This document shows positions 1-7,175 of a stretch of 8,602 nucleotides of DNA, one piece after another. Source of the DNA: Vibrio madracius (GTDB lineage: Bacteria; Pseudomonadota; Gammaproteobacteria; Enterobacterales; Vibrionaceae). A program made the translations under genes and the position numbers. The stretch spans positions 1 through 8,602 of the forward strand of contig ASHK01000088.1 of the NCBI GenBank assembly GCA_000695745.1. Direction: 5' to 3'. The notes beneath the pieces are model-generated. The model made no database searches, was not told where the DNA came from, and saw nothing but the letters and a program-made list of their open reading frames with translations. Numbering within the stretch: the first letter of the stretch is position 1; every line of letters begins with the position of its first letter.

Positions 1-28
1 TCTTTGAGAAGAGTAAGCGCGCTTGGAA

Positions 29-116
29 TAGTCGCGACCCTAAGGTCGACTAAATGGACTGTAATGTACTGAGCCGATTGTGGCTGAACTCAATGGCGTG
101 ACACAACTAAGTTCAG
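29..116 (-). other. Structured leader, presumed 5' UTR of pnp
   Basis: Two stem-loops lie downstream of the rpsO terminator, where pnp follows in this conserved locus. Stem 1 pairs 107-116 with 84-93 (10 bp including two G-U pairs, 13-base loop). Stem 2 pairs 47-52 with 29-34 and 44-46 with 37-39, with a 2-base bulge and a 4-base loop. A short palindrome (AAGCGCGCTT, 15-24) follows. In E. coli the pnp leader folds into stem-loops that RNase III cuts so that PNPase can repress its own mRNA, so paired structure here fits that role. The pnp start codon lies beyond position 1, so the assignment rests on gene order and structure only. Confidence 0.5.
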
Positions 117-125
117 ACGGGACGT

Positions 126-154
126 AGTATAAACTACTTAGTGGAAGTTTTGCT
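126..154 (-). promoter_or_regulatory. Candidate pnp promoter (weak -35)
   Basis: TATACT at 126-131 (minus strand) matches the sigma70 -10 consensus at five of six positions. A 17-base spacer puts the -35 at 149-154 (AGCAAA), which is a poor match. A start about 7 bases downstream would place the first leader hairpin (84-116) almost at the 5' end of the transcript, as expected for an autoregulated pnp leader. E. coli pnp also has its own promoter between rpsO and pnp. The -10 overlaps a small GTAGT/ACTAC inverted repeat, so chance similarity is possible. Confidence 0.35.
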
Positions 155-177
155 ATTAACTAAGAAATTTAGCTAAC
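155..177 (-). repeat. AT-rich inverted repeat after the rpsO terminator
   Basis: The arms 169-177 and 155-163 pair over 9 bp (two G-U on the minus strand) around a 5-base loop. It starts immediately after the U-tract of the rpsO terminator. It may protect or process read-through RNA, or be chance in an AT-rich stretch. Confidence 0.35.
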
Positions 178-202
178 AAAAAAGGGGCATATAGCCCCTT
201 TT
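178..202 (-). terminator. Intrinsic terminator after rpsO
   Basis: Reading the minus strand, a 9-bp perfect stem (199-202 plus GGGGC 194-198, paired with GCCCC 184-188 and 180-183) closes a 5-base loop TATAT. It ends in a run of six T (positions 183-178). It starts about 25 bases after the reconstructed rpsO stop codon. E. coli has a terminator in the same place, with partial read-through into pnp. Confidence 0.9.
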
Positions 203-227
203 AACAAACTTTCTATGCAGACGCTGA

Positions 228-496
228 TTAGCGACGTAGGCCTAGACGTTTGATTAGGTCTTGGTAACGATCTAGTTTTTACCTTTTAGGTAATCTAGAA
301 GTTTACGACGACGAGAAACCATACGTAGAAGACCACGACGGCTGTGGTGATCGCCTTTGTGTGCTTTGAAGTGACCTTGTAGGTGGTTGATAGAAGCTGT
401 AAGTAGAGCTACTTGAACTTCTGGTGAACCAGTGTCGCCTTCGCCTTGTGCGTATTCTGCAACGATTGCTGCTTTAGTTTCTGCATTCAGAGACAT
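228..496 (-). CDS. rpsO: 30S ribosomal protein S15 (one frameshift, likely sequence error)
   Basis: S15 is a primary 16S rRNA-binding protein that nucleates the platform of the 30S subunit and contacts 23S rRNA in an intersubunit bridge. The first 74 residues match S15 throughout, including the signature [21 protein letters not shown]. The frame then meets TAG at 272-274. One base further along, the normal S15 ending continues ([14 protein letters not shown]) to a TAA at 228-230. Adding one base near 272-276 (next to a T5 run on the plus strand) gives 89 residues, the usual family length. The start is ATG 494-496, preceded by AGGAG at 503-507 with 6-base spacing. It is expressed from its own promoter and probably autoregulated through its leader. 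If the shift were real, the last 15 or so residues would be lost. Confidence 0.93.
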
Positions 497-564
497 AATT
501 CTCTCCTAATAAGAGTAGGTTTAAAAGTTGTAGCAGCCAATCTCTGATTCAGCCGCTACGCGAA
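497..564 (-). promoter_or_regulatory. rpsO leader, probable S15 autoregulatory RNA
   Basis: The leader holds an 11-bp hairpin (549-559 with 530-540, three G-U pairs) whose 8-base loop is ATCAGAGA. A downstream CTCT (515-512) can pair with AGAG in that loop (a pseudoknot) or with AGAG beside the Shine-Dalgarno (504-501). These pairings exclude each other. E. coli S15 represses its own translation by trapping an mRNA that switches between two stem-loops and a pseudoknot over the ribosome-binding site. The geometry here resembles that, but the competing pairings are only 4 bp, so this is inference. Confidence 0.55.
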
Positions 565-570
565 GCGCGA

Positions 571-599
571 ATTATAGGGAATAATTCTAGCTAGAGCAA
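571..599 (-). promoter_or_regulatory. rpsO promoter
   Basis: Minus-strand TATAAT (571-576) is a perfect -10. It lies 17 bases from TTGCTC (594-599), a half-matching -35. It sits in the truB-rpsO gap and would start RNA near 564, just before the leader hairpin. This matches a separate rpsO promoter known in E. coli. Confidence 0.75.
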
Positions 600-614
600 G
601 GAGTATTCGTTGCT

Positions 615-1568
615 CTATTGAGCACTTTCTTCCTCACGAAATACAACCAAACGCTTAGGTGCGAGTTTGCCATCATCATTCATCGCACCAACGCCGATAA
701 ATACGCGCTCTTCGCCCATTGTCATGCGCACAGGCACATCAACAGGCAAGCCTGGAACCTGTACCGGCTGACCATGCTGAAGCATATCACCCAGCTCTGG
801 CAATACATTCACCTCTTCAAGGTCTTGCACCGCACTGTCCATTGGCATAAGTAATGGGTCCAACAATTCACGAGGCTGGCGATCTTCACGCTTGGCTTGT
901 TCAAACAACTCATTAAGCTGTTCAAGAGTCACCATGTTCTCATAAGGATACTTAGCCACAGCGGTGCGACGTAGCATAGTTACGTGTGCGCCACAGCCTA
1001 GCATTTCACCCAAATCATCGACGATTGTACGGATGTAAGTCCCCTTAGAACAGTGTACTTCCATCTCAACTTCGTCACCTTCAAAGCGGTGCAAAACGAT
1101 TTCGTACACAGTGATCTTACGAGCTTCACGCGGAACTTCGATACCTTGGCGAGCATACTCGTATAGCGGCTTACCTTGATATTTCAACGCCGAGAACATT
1201 GACGGTACTTGGTCAGATTCACCACGGAACTGGTCAATACACTCATCAAGAAACTCTGGCGTCACATTGATATCGCGAGTTTCGACTACTTCACCGTCAG
1301 AGTCAGAGGTATTAGTACGCTCACCAAGTTTAGCGATAACACGATAGCGTTTGTCTGAATCTAATAGGAATTGAGAAAACTTTGTTGCTTCGCCCAAGCA
1401 AATTGGCAGCATGCCTGTTGCCAGTGGATCAAGTGCACCAGTGTGACCAGCTTTCTCAGCAAAGTAGATACGCTTTACTTTTTGCAAAGCGTCATTCGAT
1501 GAGATACCGGTTGGTTTATCTAGAAGGATAACGCCGTTGACTGGACGTCCCTTGCGACGTCTAGCCAT
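615..1568 (-). CDS. truB: tRNA pseudouridine(55) synthase TruB
   Basis: This cytoplasmic enzyme isomerises uridine 55 in the T-loop of elongator tRNAs to pseudouridine and also helps fold tRNA. The 317-residue product is about the E. coli length (314). The N-terminal block contains DKPTGISSN (about 18-26) and the catalytic motif [12 protein letters not shown] with the nucleophile Asp47. Tyr75 (KRYRV) and Arg180 (KGTYIRT) match the other conserved active-site residues. The C-terminal part after about residue 250 corresponds to the PUA-like RNA-binding region. The ATG (1566-1568) shares one base with the rbfA stop (TAATG), so translation is probably coupled to rbfA. The nearest purine-rich match (GGGAG) lies rather far upstream, which fits coupling. 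The frame is intact. Confidence 0.97.
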   Translation of the reverse strand: MARRRKGRPVNGVILLDKPTGISSNDALQKVKRIYFAEKAGHTGALDPLATGMLPICLGEATKFSQFLLDSDKRYRVIAKLGERTNTSDSDGEVVETRDINVTPEFLDECIDQFRGESDQVPSMFSALKYQGKPLYEYARQGIEVPREARKITVYEIVLHRFEGDEVEMEVHCSKGTYIRTIVDDLGEMLGCGAHVTMLRRTAVAKYPYENMVTLEQLNELFEQAKREDRQPRELLDPLLMPMDSAVQDLEEVNVLPELGDMLQHGQPVQVPGLPVDVPVRMTMGEERVFIGVGAMNDDGKLAPKRLVVFREEESAQ

Positions 1569-1985
1569 TACTGCTCTTCTCCCTCAGCGCCGTTTTCTGC
1601 ACCACGACCAGCTTCAGTTTGCTTACGCTTGTCTTCGTTCACAACTTCGCTTACTAGGTTAGACATACGCATACCTTCGACAAGCGTGTTGTCATAGTGG
1701 AAGCGTACTTCCGGTGTTAGGCGTAGGCGAATGCGTTTACCTAGCATCATACGAATGTGAGCTTCGTGTTCACGAAGCGCTGCTAGGCTTGACTCTGGTG
1801 TCTGCTCACCCACACATAGGAAAGTAACAAATACTTTGGCATAAGCAAGGTCACGAGAGACTTCTACGTCTGAAATCGTCACCATGCCTAGGCGCGAGTC
1901 ACGAACTTCGCGTTGAAGAATAAGAGCAAGCTCTTTTTTGTAGTTGCTGCGCAACACGTTGTGTGCGGCTAAATTCTTTTGACAT
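1568..1985 (-). CDS. rbfA: Ribosome-binding factor A (one frameshift, likely sequence error)
   Basis: RbfA is a small KH-like protein that binds the nascent 30S subunit and promotes 16S rRNA 5'-end maturation; it is needed for cold growth in E. coli. The body matches the family: [21 protein letters not shown], then [12 protein letters not shown] and [10 protein letters not shown] near the end. The continuous frame would start only at an internal TTG near 1957 with a non-family N-terminus. One base out of frame, ATG 1983-1985 opens the expected start [17 protein letters not shown]. The two frames meet at an A6 run (1934-1939, T on plus), where five A would restore 138 residues (E. coli 133). 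The Shine-Dalgarno is weak (GAG near 1993-1995). It is followed by truB with one-base overlap and preceded by a hairpin and a candidate promoter. Confidence 0.93.
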
Positions 1986-2007
1986 TTCTTTTCTCACTAT
2001 AGAAAGA

Positions 2008-2037
2008 ATGGGGGGATGGTATTAACCAGCCCCCCAT
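2008..2037 (-). other. Strong G6/C6 hairpin between infB and rbfA
   Basis: Minus-strand ATGGGGGG (2030-2037) pairs with CCCCCCAT (2008-2015). After one C/T mismatch, TGGT pairs with ACCA around a TAAT loop, giving 12 bp in all. The tail is ATTCTTTCTATAG, not a clean U-run, so it is a poor intrinsic terminator. It more likely acts as a partial attenuator, an RNase processing site or a 3'-end barrier. It ends about 22 bases before the rbfA start codon. Confidence 0.6.
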
Positions 2038-2064
2038 GGCGTATTCAACAACCATCAATACTCA

Positions 2065-2093
2065 AGTAAAAAGCTGAGTAGCGATTTTGTCAA
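2065..2093 (-). promoter_or_regulatory. Candidate internal promoter for rbfA-truB
   Basis: TTGACA at 2088-2093 is a perfect -35 and directly follows the infB stop codon (TAATTGACA). A 17-base spacer leads to TTTACT (2065-2070), four of six to the -10 consensus. Transcription would begin upstream of the 2008-2037 hairpin and supply rbfA and truB independently of the nusA-infB transcript. Confidence 0.45.
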
Positions 2094-4813
2094 TTAGTCT
2101 AGAGTACGTTTGATTTCAACGATTTCGAATACTTCGATTTGGTCGCCTACGCGAACATCGTTGTAGTTCTTAACGCCGATACCACATTCGTAACCGTTCT
2201 TAACTTCTTGAACGTCATCTTTGAAGCGGCGTAGAGACTCTAGCTCACCTTCGTAGATTACAACGTTATCACGCAGTACGCGGATTGGGTTGTTACGTTT
2301 GATAGTACCTTCTGTCACCATACAACCAGCGATTGCGCCAAGTTTTGGAGACTTAAATACGTCACGTACTTCTGCAAGGCCGATGATTTCTTGCTTGAAC
2401 TCAGGAGCAAGCATACCGCCCATTGCTTGTTTCACTTCATCAATCAATTGGTAGATGATTGAGTAGTAACGAAGGTCTAGGTTTTCTGTTTCAACTGCAC
2501 GACGAGCAGATGCGTCAGCACGTACGTTGAAGCCTAGGATGATAGCGTTAGATGCTGCTGCAAGTACCGCATCAGTCTCTGTAATACCACCAACACCAGA
2601 ACCTACGATGTTTACTTTCACTTCGTCAGTAGACAGTTTCACTAGCGAGTCAGCGATAGCTTCTACAGAACCTTGTACGTCAGCTTTTAGTACTACGTTC
2701 AGCTCAGCAACGTCACCAGCAGTCATGTTCGAGAACATGTTTTCTAGTTTCGCTTTTTGCTGGCGAGCAAGTTTCACATCACGGAATTTACCTTGACGGT
2801 AGTTTGCTACCTCACGAGCTTTACGCTCATCACGTACTACAGTCGCTTCGTCACCTGATGAAGGTACGCCAGACAGACCTAGGATTTCCACAGGAATAGA
2901 CGGACCCGCTTCTGTAACTTCTTTACCTAGTTCATCACGCATTGCACGTACACGGCCGTATTCTTGACCACATAGTACGATATCGCCTTTGCGTAGAGTA
3001 CCTGATTGAACAAGTACAGTAGCAACTGGACCACGGCCTTTATCTAGGAATGATTCAACAACCACACCCGATGCCATGCCATCAGCAACAGCAGTTAGTT
3101 CTAGTACTTCAGATTGAAGCAGGATTGCTTCTAGAAGACCGTCAATGTTAGTACCTTGTTTCGCAGAGATGTGAACGAACATGTTCTCACCGCCCCACTC
3201 TTCAGGGATAACATCGTACTGTGCCAGTTCGTTCTTAACGTTATCTGGGTTCGCATCTTCTTTATCGATCTTGTTCACAGCAACGATTAGAGGTACGCCT
3301 GCCGCTTTCGCGTGCTGGATAGCTTCAACCGTTTGTGGCATTACGCCATCGTCCGCTGCAACAACAAGAACAACGATATCTGTCGCTTGAGCACCACGAG
3401 CACGCATTGCAGTAAACGCTGCGTGTCCCGGAGTATCAAGGAAAGTGATCATACCGTTTTCAGTTTCAACGTGGTATGCACCGATGTGCTGGGTAATACC
3501 ACCCGCTTCGCCAGAAGCAACGTGTGTACGACGAATGTAGTCCAGTGTTGACGTCTTACCGTGGTCAACGTGACCCATGATAGTAACAACTGGAGCACGA
3601 GATACAGCTTCAGATGTCGCGTCACGATCAGACAGTACAGCTTCTTCCAGTTCATTCTCTTTACGAAGAATAACTTTGTGACCCATTTCTTCAGCAACGA
3701 GTTGAGCTGTTTCTTGGTCGATCACTTGGTTGATGGTTGCCATTGCACCCATCTTCATCATCACTTTGATGACTTCTGTGCCTTTAACTGACATCTTCTG
3801 AGCTAACTCAGAAACCACGATCGTCTCACCAATAACAACATCTTGCTTAGCAACTGTCGCTGTTTTATCGAAACCGTGCTGCATAGACGTTGGTTTAGCC
3901 AACTTGCCTTTTTTACCACGTTGGTTACGGCTACTACGGCTGCTGCTACGTGAATCGTCACGCTCTTGAGCAGATTTCTTCTTACGACGACGAGGTGCTT
4001 TTTCTTCGCTGCGATCTTGAGCATCTTCTGCTTCACGAGCATAAGAAGACGTCGTTGTATGGTAGTCAGCTTTCTCGCTGTCTTTTGACTTCTTCTCTTC
4101 CTCAGACCAACGAGCTTCGTTTTCTTCAGCCAGTTTACGAGCTTCTTCTGCTAGACGAGCCGCCTCAGCTTCTGCCTTGCGTTGCGCCTCTTCTTCTTGA
4201 CGGCGCTTCAGCTCGTCCGCTTCTTTCTTCGCTTCAGCATTCTTTGCGTTCATTTGTTTCTTAGCCTTTTCCGCTTCGTCGCGCTTTTCTGCTGTTAATT
4301 CTGCTTGGCGTTTTTCATCCGCGTCACGTTTTGCTTTTTCCTCAGCTAAACGTTTTTCTTCGGCTTCTCGCTTTGCTTTCTCTTCAGCTTCGCGCTGTGC
4401 TTTTTCTGCAGCTTCACGTTTGGCTAGCTCTTCGGCTTCACGTTGTGCACGCTCTTCCGCCTCACGATTTGCTGCTTCCTCAGCTTCACGTTTTGCTTGC
4501 TCGTCGATCGCACTGCGTTTTACATAAGTGCGCTTCTTACGCACTTCTACCTGTACATCTTTGCTTTTACCGCCACCTGCAGAAACAGATAACGTGCTAC
4601 GAGTCTTACGTTGTAGTGTAAGACGAGTAGGCTCAGCATCGCCCGATGTATCACCATGTTCTTTTTCAGGTGAGTAAGAAGCGTTTGCTTCTCTTCATCA
4701 TTCACCTGATCGCTCTCTGATTTATTAAGACCAGCATCAGCAAGTTGTTCAATTAGGCGATCCACTGGCGTACCAATTTCTTCGCTAAGTGCTTTAACCG
4801 TAAGTTTTGTCAT
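2094..4813 (-). CDS. infB: Translation initiation factor IF-2 (one frameshift, likely sequence error)
   Basis: IF-2 is the GTPase that brings fMet-tRNA to the 30S subunit and drives 50S joining. Reconstructed length is 906 residues (E. coli 890). The N-terminal IF2N-type region ([14 protein letters not shown]) is followed by a Lys/Arg/Glu/Ala-rich coiled segment (about 100-235), a second conserved N domain ([16 protein letters not shown]), and the G domain. The G domain shows GHVDHGKT (about 414-421), DTPGH (460-464), NKID (514-517) and SAK (550-552). Domains II-IV complete the protein. At codon ~50 a five-A run (4662-4666, T on plus) breaks the frame. Six A would join it to the following frame, which continues [20 protein letters not shown] as in relatives. 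ATG 4811-4813 has AAGGAGGT (4820-4827) 6 bases upstream and lies 22 bases after nusA. E. coli also makes shorter IF-2 forms from internal starts, which could partly bypass a real N-terminal shift. Confidence 0.95.
4109..4502 (-). repeat. Degenerate KREAEE-type repeats inside infB
   Basis: About 130 codons encode near-repeats of A/E/K/R hexads ([26 protein letters not shown] and similar), giving direct DNA repeats around 'gcttcacg' on the plus strand. They form the charged helical linker between the N-terminal domains and the GTPase core of IF-2. Its length and sequence vary between species in this family. Such repeats are prone to slippage and length variation, but the frame is open throughout. 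Confidence 0.8.
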
Positions 4814-4835
4814 GCAACTACCTCCTTGCTGATTA

Positions 4836-6322
4836 TTATTCTTCGTCGCCGAACCAACAGATGTTACGTGCAGCCATGATTAGCTCGCCTGCGCGCTCTT
4901 CTGTTAGCCCTTCAATACCCTCTAACTCGTCTACACCTTGGTCTGCAAGATCTTCAAGCGTAGCTACACCTTTGGCAGCTAGTTTAAATGCCATTTCACG
5001 CTCTAGACCTTCTAGTGCTAGTAGGTCTTCTGCTGGTTCAACACCTTCAAATGACTCTTCTTGAGCAAGCGCAAGTGTAGTAAGGGCATCTTTTGCACGG
5101 CTACGAAGCTCTTCTACAAGCTCTTCGTTTAAGCCGTCGATTTCTAGAAGTTCGTTCACTGGCACGTATGCCACTTCTTCTAGAGTTGAGAAGCCTTCTT
5201 CAACCAGCATTTCCGCAAAGTCTTGCTCGATGTCGAGGTGCTTCATAAAGTTTTCGATAGAAGCAATTGCTTCTTCTTGGTGTTTCTTCTGTAGGTCTGC
5301 AACTGTCATTACGTTCAGTTCCCAACCAGTAAGTTGAGACGCCAGACGTACGTTTTGACCGCTACGACCGATAGCTTGTGCTAGGTTATCCGCTTCAACC
5401 GCGATGTCCATAGAATGCGCGTCTTCATCAACGATGATAGAAGCAACATCTGCTGGAGCCATTGCATTGATAACAAACTGCGCTGGGTTATCGTCCCAAA
5501 GTACGATATCAATACGCTCACCGCCAAGTTCACCAGATACCGCTTGAACACGTGCACCACGCATACCAACACACGCACCTACAGGATCGATACGACGGTC
5601 ATTAGTTTTCACTGCGATCTTAGCACGTGAACCAGGATCGCGAGCAGCGCCCTTAAGTTCAATTAGCTCTTCGGCAATTTCTGGCACTTCAACACGGAAT
5701 AGTTCTGCCAACATTTCAGGCTTAGAGCGAGTAATGAATAGCTGGAAGCCGCGAGCTTCTGGAGCCACTTTGTACAGAAGACCACGTACACGGTCGCTGG
5801 ACGGAAGTTTTCACGAGGCAGTTGGTCATCACGTAGAATAACCGCTTCAGCATTGTTACCAAGGTCTAGAATAATGGTGTCACGGTTAACTTTCTTAACC
5901 ACACCAGTCACTAGGTCGCCTTCATTATCAATGAACTGTTCAACGATTTGTGCACGCTCAGCTTCACGTACTTTCTGTACGATAACTTGTTTCGCTGTTT
6001 GAGTCGTAATACGGTCAAATGTGACAGAATCGATTTCTTCTTCTACGAAGTCACCAACCTGAATAGATTCATCATCGAATTGTGCTGCTTCAATTGAGAT
6101 CTCTTTTGTTGGGAACTCAACTTCTTCTACTGCCATCCAACGACGGAATGTTTCAAATTCGCCTGTTTTACGGTCGATTGCTACACGTACATCAATTTCG
6201 ATTTCGTGTTTCTTTTTTGTTGATGTCGCAAGCGCGATTTCTAGCGCTTCAAAAATACGCTCACGAGGAACAGCTTTCTCGTTAGAAACTGCTTCTACTA
6301 CCGCTAAAATTTCTTTACTCAT
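4836..6322 (-). CDS. nusA: Transcription termination/antitermination protein NusA (one frameshift, likely sequence error)
   Basis: NusA binds RNA polymerase and nascent RNA, promotes pausing and intrinsic termination, and joins antitermination complexes. Reconstructed length is 495 residues, equal to E. coli. Order: polymerase-binding N-terminal domain (1 to ~130), S1 domain (~135-200), KH1 with GMRG (253-256), KH2 with GRSG (319-322), and two C-terminal acidic repeats ending NICWFGDEE. At codon ~175, after RENFRP, the frame shifts. The reverse strand reads CCAGCGACCGT where CCAGGCGACCGT would continue [17 protein letters not shown], so one base is missing near 5797. ATG 6320-6322 has AGAGG (6331-6335) 8 bases upstream. 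It sits 33 bases after rimP and 22 before infB, an operon arrangement seen in most bacteria. In E. coli NusA lowers expression of this operon. Confidence 0.95.
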
Positions 6323-6355
6323 TTATCTAGCCTCTAAGCTTTTATTATTAGGGAC

Positions 6356-6811
6356 CTAAAATTTAGGGATCAGGTTAGCTTTAGAAATGTTACTTAGTGC
6401 CATTTCTTCTTCGTTGCCGTCAACAATGATGGTGACAGTTTCGCCTTCAATAGAATGGATTATCCCTTTCCACTTACGACGGTTACCTACAGCCATTTTC
6501 AGAACGATGCTGACCTCGTGACCAATAAATTGTTCGTAGTGTGCTGCTTTGAAAAGTGGTCTTTCTAAGCCTGGTGAAGACACCTCTAGGTTATAAGCCA
6601 CCGTAATTGGGTCTTCAACATCCATTACTGCACTTACTTGATGACTTACTTCTGCGCAAGCATCAACAGTAATACCATTTTCATGGTCGATATAGATACG
6701 AAGGGTAGAATGCTCACCAGCACGGATGAACTCTAAACCAACAAGCTCGTAGCCAAGTGCCTCAACAGGCGCTTCGAGCAATTCTGTAAGTTGTCTTTCT
6801 AAACCAGTCAT
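6356..6811 (-). CDS. rimP: Ribosome maturation factor RimP
   Basis: RimP (formerly YhbC) binds the 30S subunit and assists its assembly around S12. The 151-residue product matches the E. coli length (150) and keeps the family's most conserved stretch, [20 protein letters not shown] (about 87-106), plus NRRKWKG. The fold has an N-terminal alpha/beta domain and a C-terminal SH3-like barrel, which ends in [15 protein letters not shown] 6809-6811 is preceded by TGGAG (6819-6823) with a 7-base spacing. It is the first protein gene of the rimP-nusA-infB unit, and a weak attenuator-like hairpin lies just before its ribosome-binding site. The frame is intact. Confidence 0.97.
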   Translation of the reverse strand: MTGLERQLTELLEAPVEALGYELVGLEFIRAGEHSTLRIYIDHENGITVDACAEVSHQVSAVMDVEDPITVAYNLEVSSPGLERPLFKAAHYEQFIGHEVSIVLKMAVGNRRKWKGIIHSIEGETVTIIVDGNEEEMALSNISKANLIPKF

Positions 6812-6828
6812 TTAACCACTCCAGAAAC

Positions 6829-6846
6829 AAAAAAGGCATATAGCCC
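6829..6846 (-). other. Attenuator-like element before rimP
   Basis: The minus strand reads GGGCTATATGCC followed by T6 (6834-6829): a 3-4 bp stem with the same TATAT loop and U-run as the rpsO terminator, but with the stem partly lost. The U-run ends 5 bases before the rimP Shine-Dalgarno. Termination would be weak at best; it could be a decayed terminator or an attenuator. Confidence 0.35.
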
Positions 6847-6853
6847 AATTTAA

Positions 6854-6891
6854 ATTCCAAGCATTTATCCGAGCGTTTTCAAAAAGCTCAA
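6854..6891 (-). promoter_or_regulatory. Candidate rimP-nusA-infB promoter(s)
   Basis: Two overlapping sigma70-like matches lie just downstream of the intrinsic terminator. One is TTGAGC (6886-6891), 16 bases, GATAAA (6864-6869). The other is TTGAAA (6877-6882), 17 bases, TGGAAT (6854-6859). Each half-site matches at 4-5 of 6 positions. A promoter is expected here because transcription from the tRNA side should mostly stop at 6895-6926, though read-through could also serve. Confidence 0.35.
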
Positions 6892-6894
6892 ATA

Positions 6895-6926
6895 ACAAAA
6901 AACCCCGATAGTCGGGGTTATTTGTT
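6895..6926 (-). terminator. Intrinsic terminator after the tRNA genes
   Basis: On the minus strand AACCCCGA (6912-6919) pairs with TCGGGGTT (6901-6908) around a CTA loop, then T-rich TTTTTTG. Flanking AACAAA/TTTGTT can extend the stem. It stops transcripts from the tRNA-fMet promoter about 118 bases after the tRNA. The near-symmetry with A/T flanks suggests it may work in both directions. Confidence 0.85.
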
Positions 6927-6939
6927 GCTGGACCCTGAT

Positions 6940-7010
6940 CACTAAGAAAAAGTAACACTCTAAAATATTAGTTAGTGTTTTCTTAGTGTGCAGTGATTTT
7001 TTCACACTGC
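6940..7010 (-). repeat. Two stacked hairpins in the tRNA-fMet trailer
   Basis: The first hairpin (6940-6988) pairs CACTAAG with CTTAGTG, then AACACT with AGTGTT, then CTAA with TTAG, with an internal loop. The second pairs GCAGTG (6990-6995) with CACTGC (7005-7010) around a 9-base A/T loop. Together with flanking AT-rich sequence they fill the 117 bases between the tRNA 3' end and the terminator. No open reading frame or known RNA family is recognised. A role in 3' processing of the tRNA precursor is possible. Confidence 0.45.
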
Positions 7011-7043
7011 TAAACTTGCAATCCATCAACACTTAGAAAGTAT

Positions 7044-7120
<77 letters not shown>

Positions 7121-7135
7121 TCCGACTTGCTGAGC

Positions 7136-7163
7136 ATTATACGCTCACCAAACTGTATTACAA
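7136..7163 (-). promoter_or_regulatory. tRNA-fMet promoter
   Basis: A perfect -10 TATAAT (7136-7141) and TTGTAA (7158-7163, four of six) are separated by 16 bases. Both lie entirely within the 55-base gap between the two tRNA genes. The start would be about 9 bases before the mature 5' end of tRNA-fMet, so only a short 5' leader is left for RNase P. Confidence 0.75.
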
Positions 7164-7175
7164 GTTTATAAATAA

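Noticed and set aside
618..854. Plus-strand open frame of 78 codons
   Set aside because: Antisense to the conserved truB coding region with no recognisable product or ribosome-binding site.
3803..4042. Minus-strand open frame inside infB in another frame
   Set aside because: The infB frame is intact here and encodes conserved IF-2 sequence; the alternative product is compositionally biased.
3950..4264. Plus-strand open frame of 104 codons
   Set aside because: It lies antisense to the low-complexity linker of infB; the Leu/Ser-rich product is a mirror of the E/K/R/A codons and it has no ribosome-binding site.
4109..4502. CRISPR-like or mobile short repeats
   Set aside because: The repeats are degenerate, lack regular spacers, and are codons of the charged IF-2 linker.
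4331..4621. Plus-strand open frame of 96 codons
   Set aside because: Antisense to the same infB repeat region, low complexity, and no start signal.
4662..5797. Programmed ribosomal frameshifting in infB and nusA
   Set aside because: The four sites share no common slippery motif or downstream stimulator, the shifts go in different directions, and no such mechanism is known to me for these genes.
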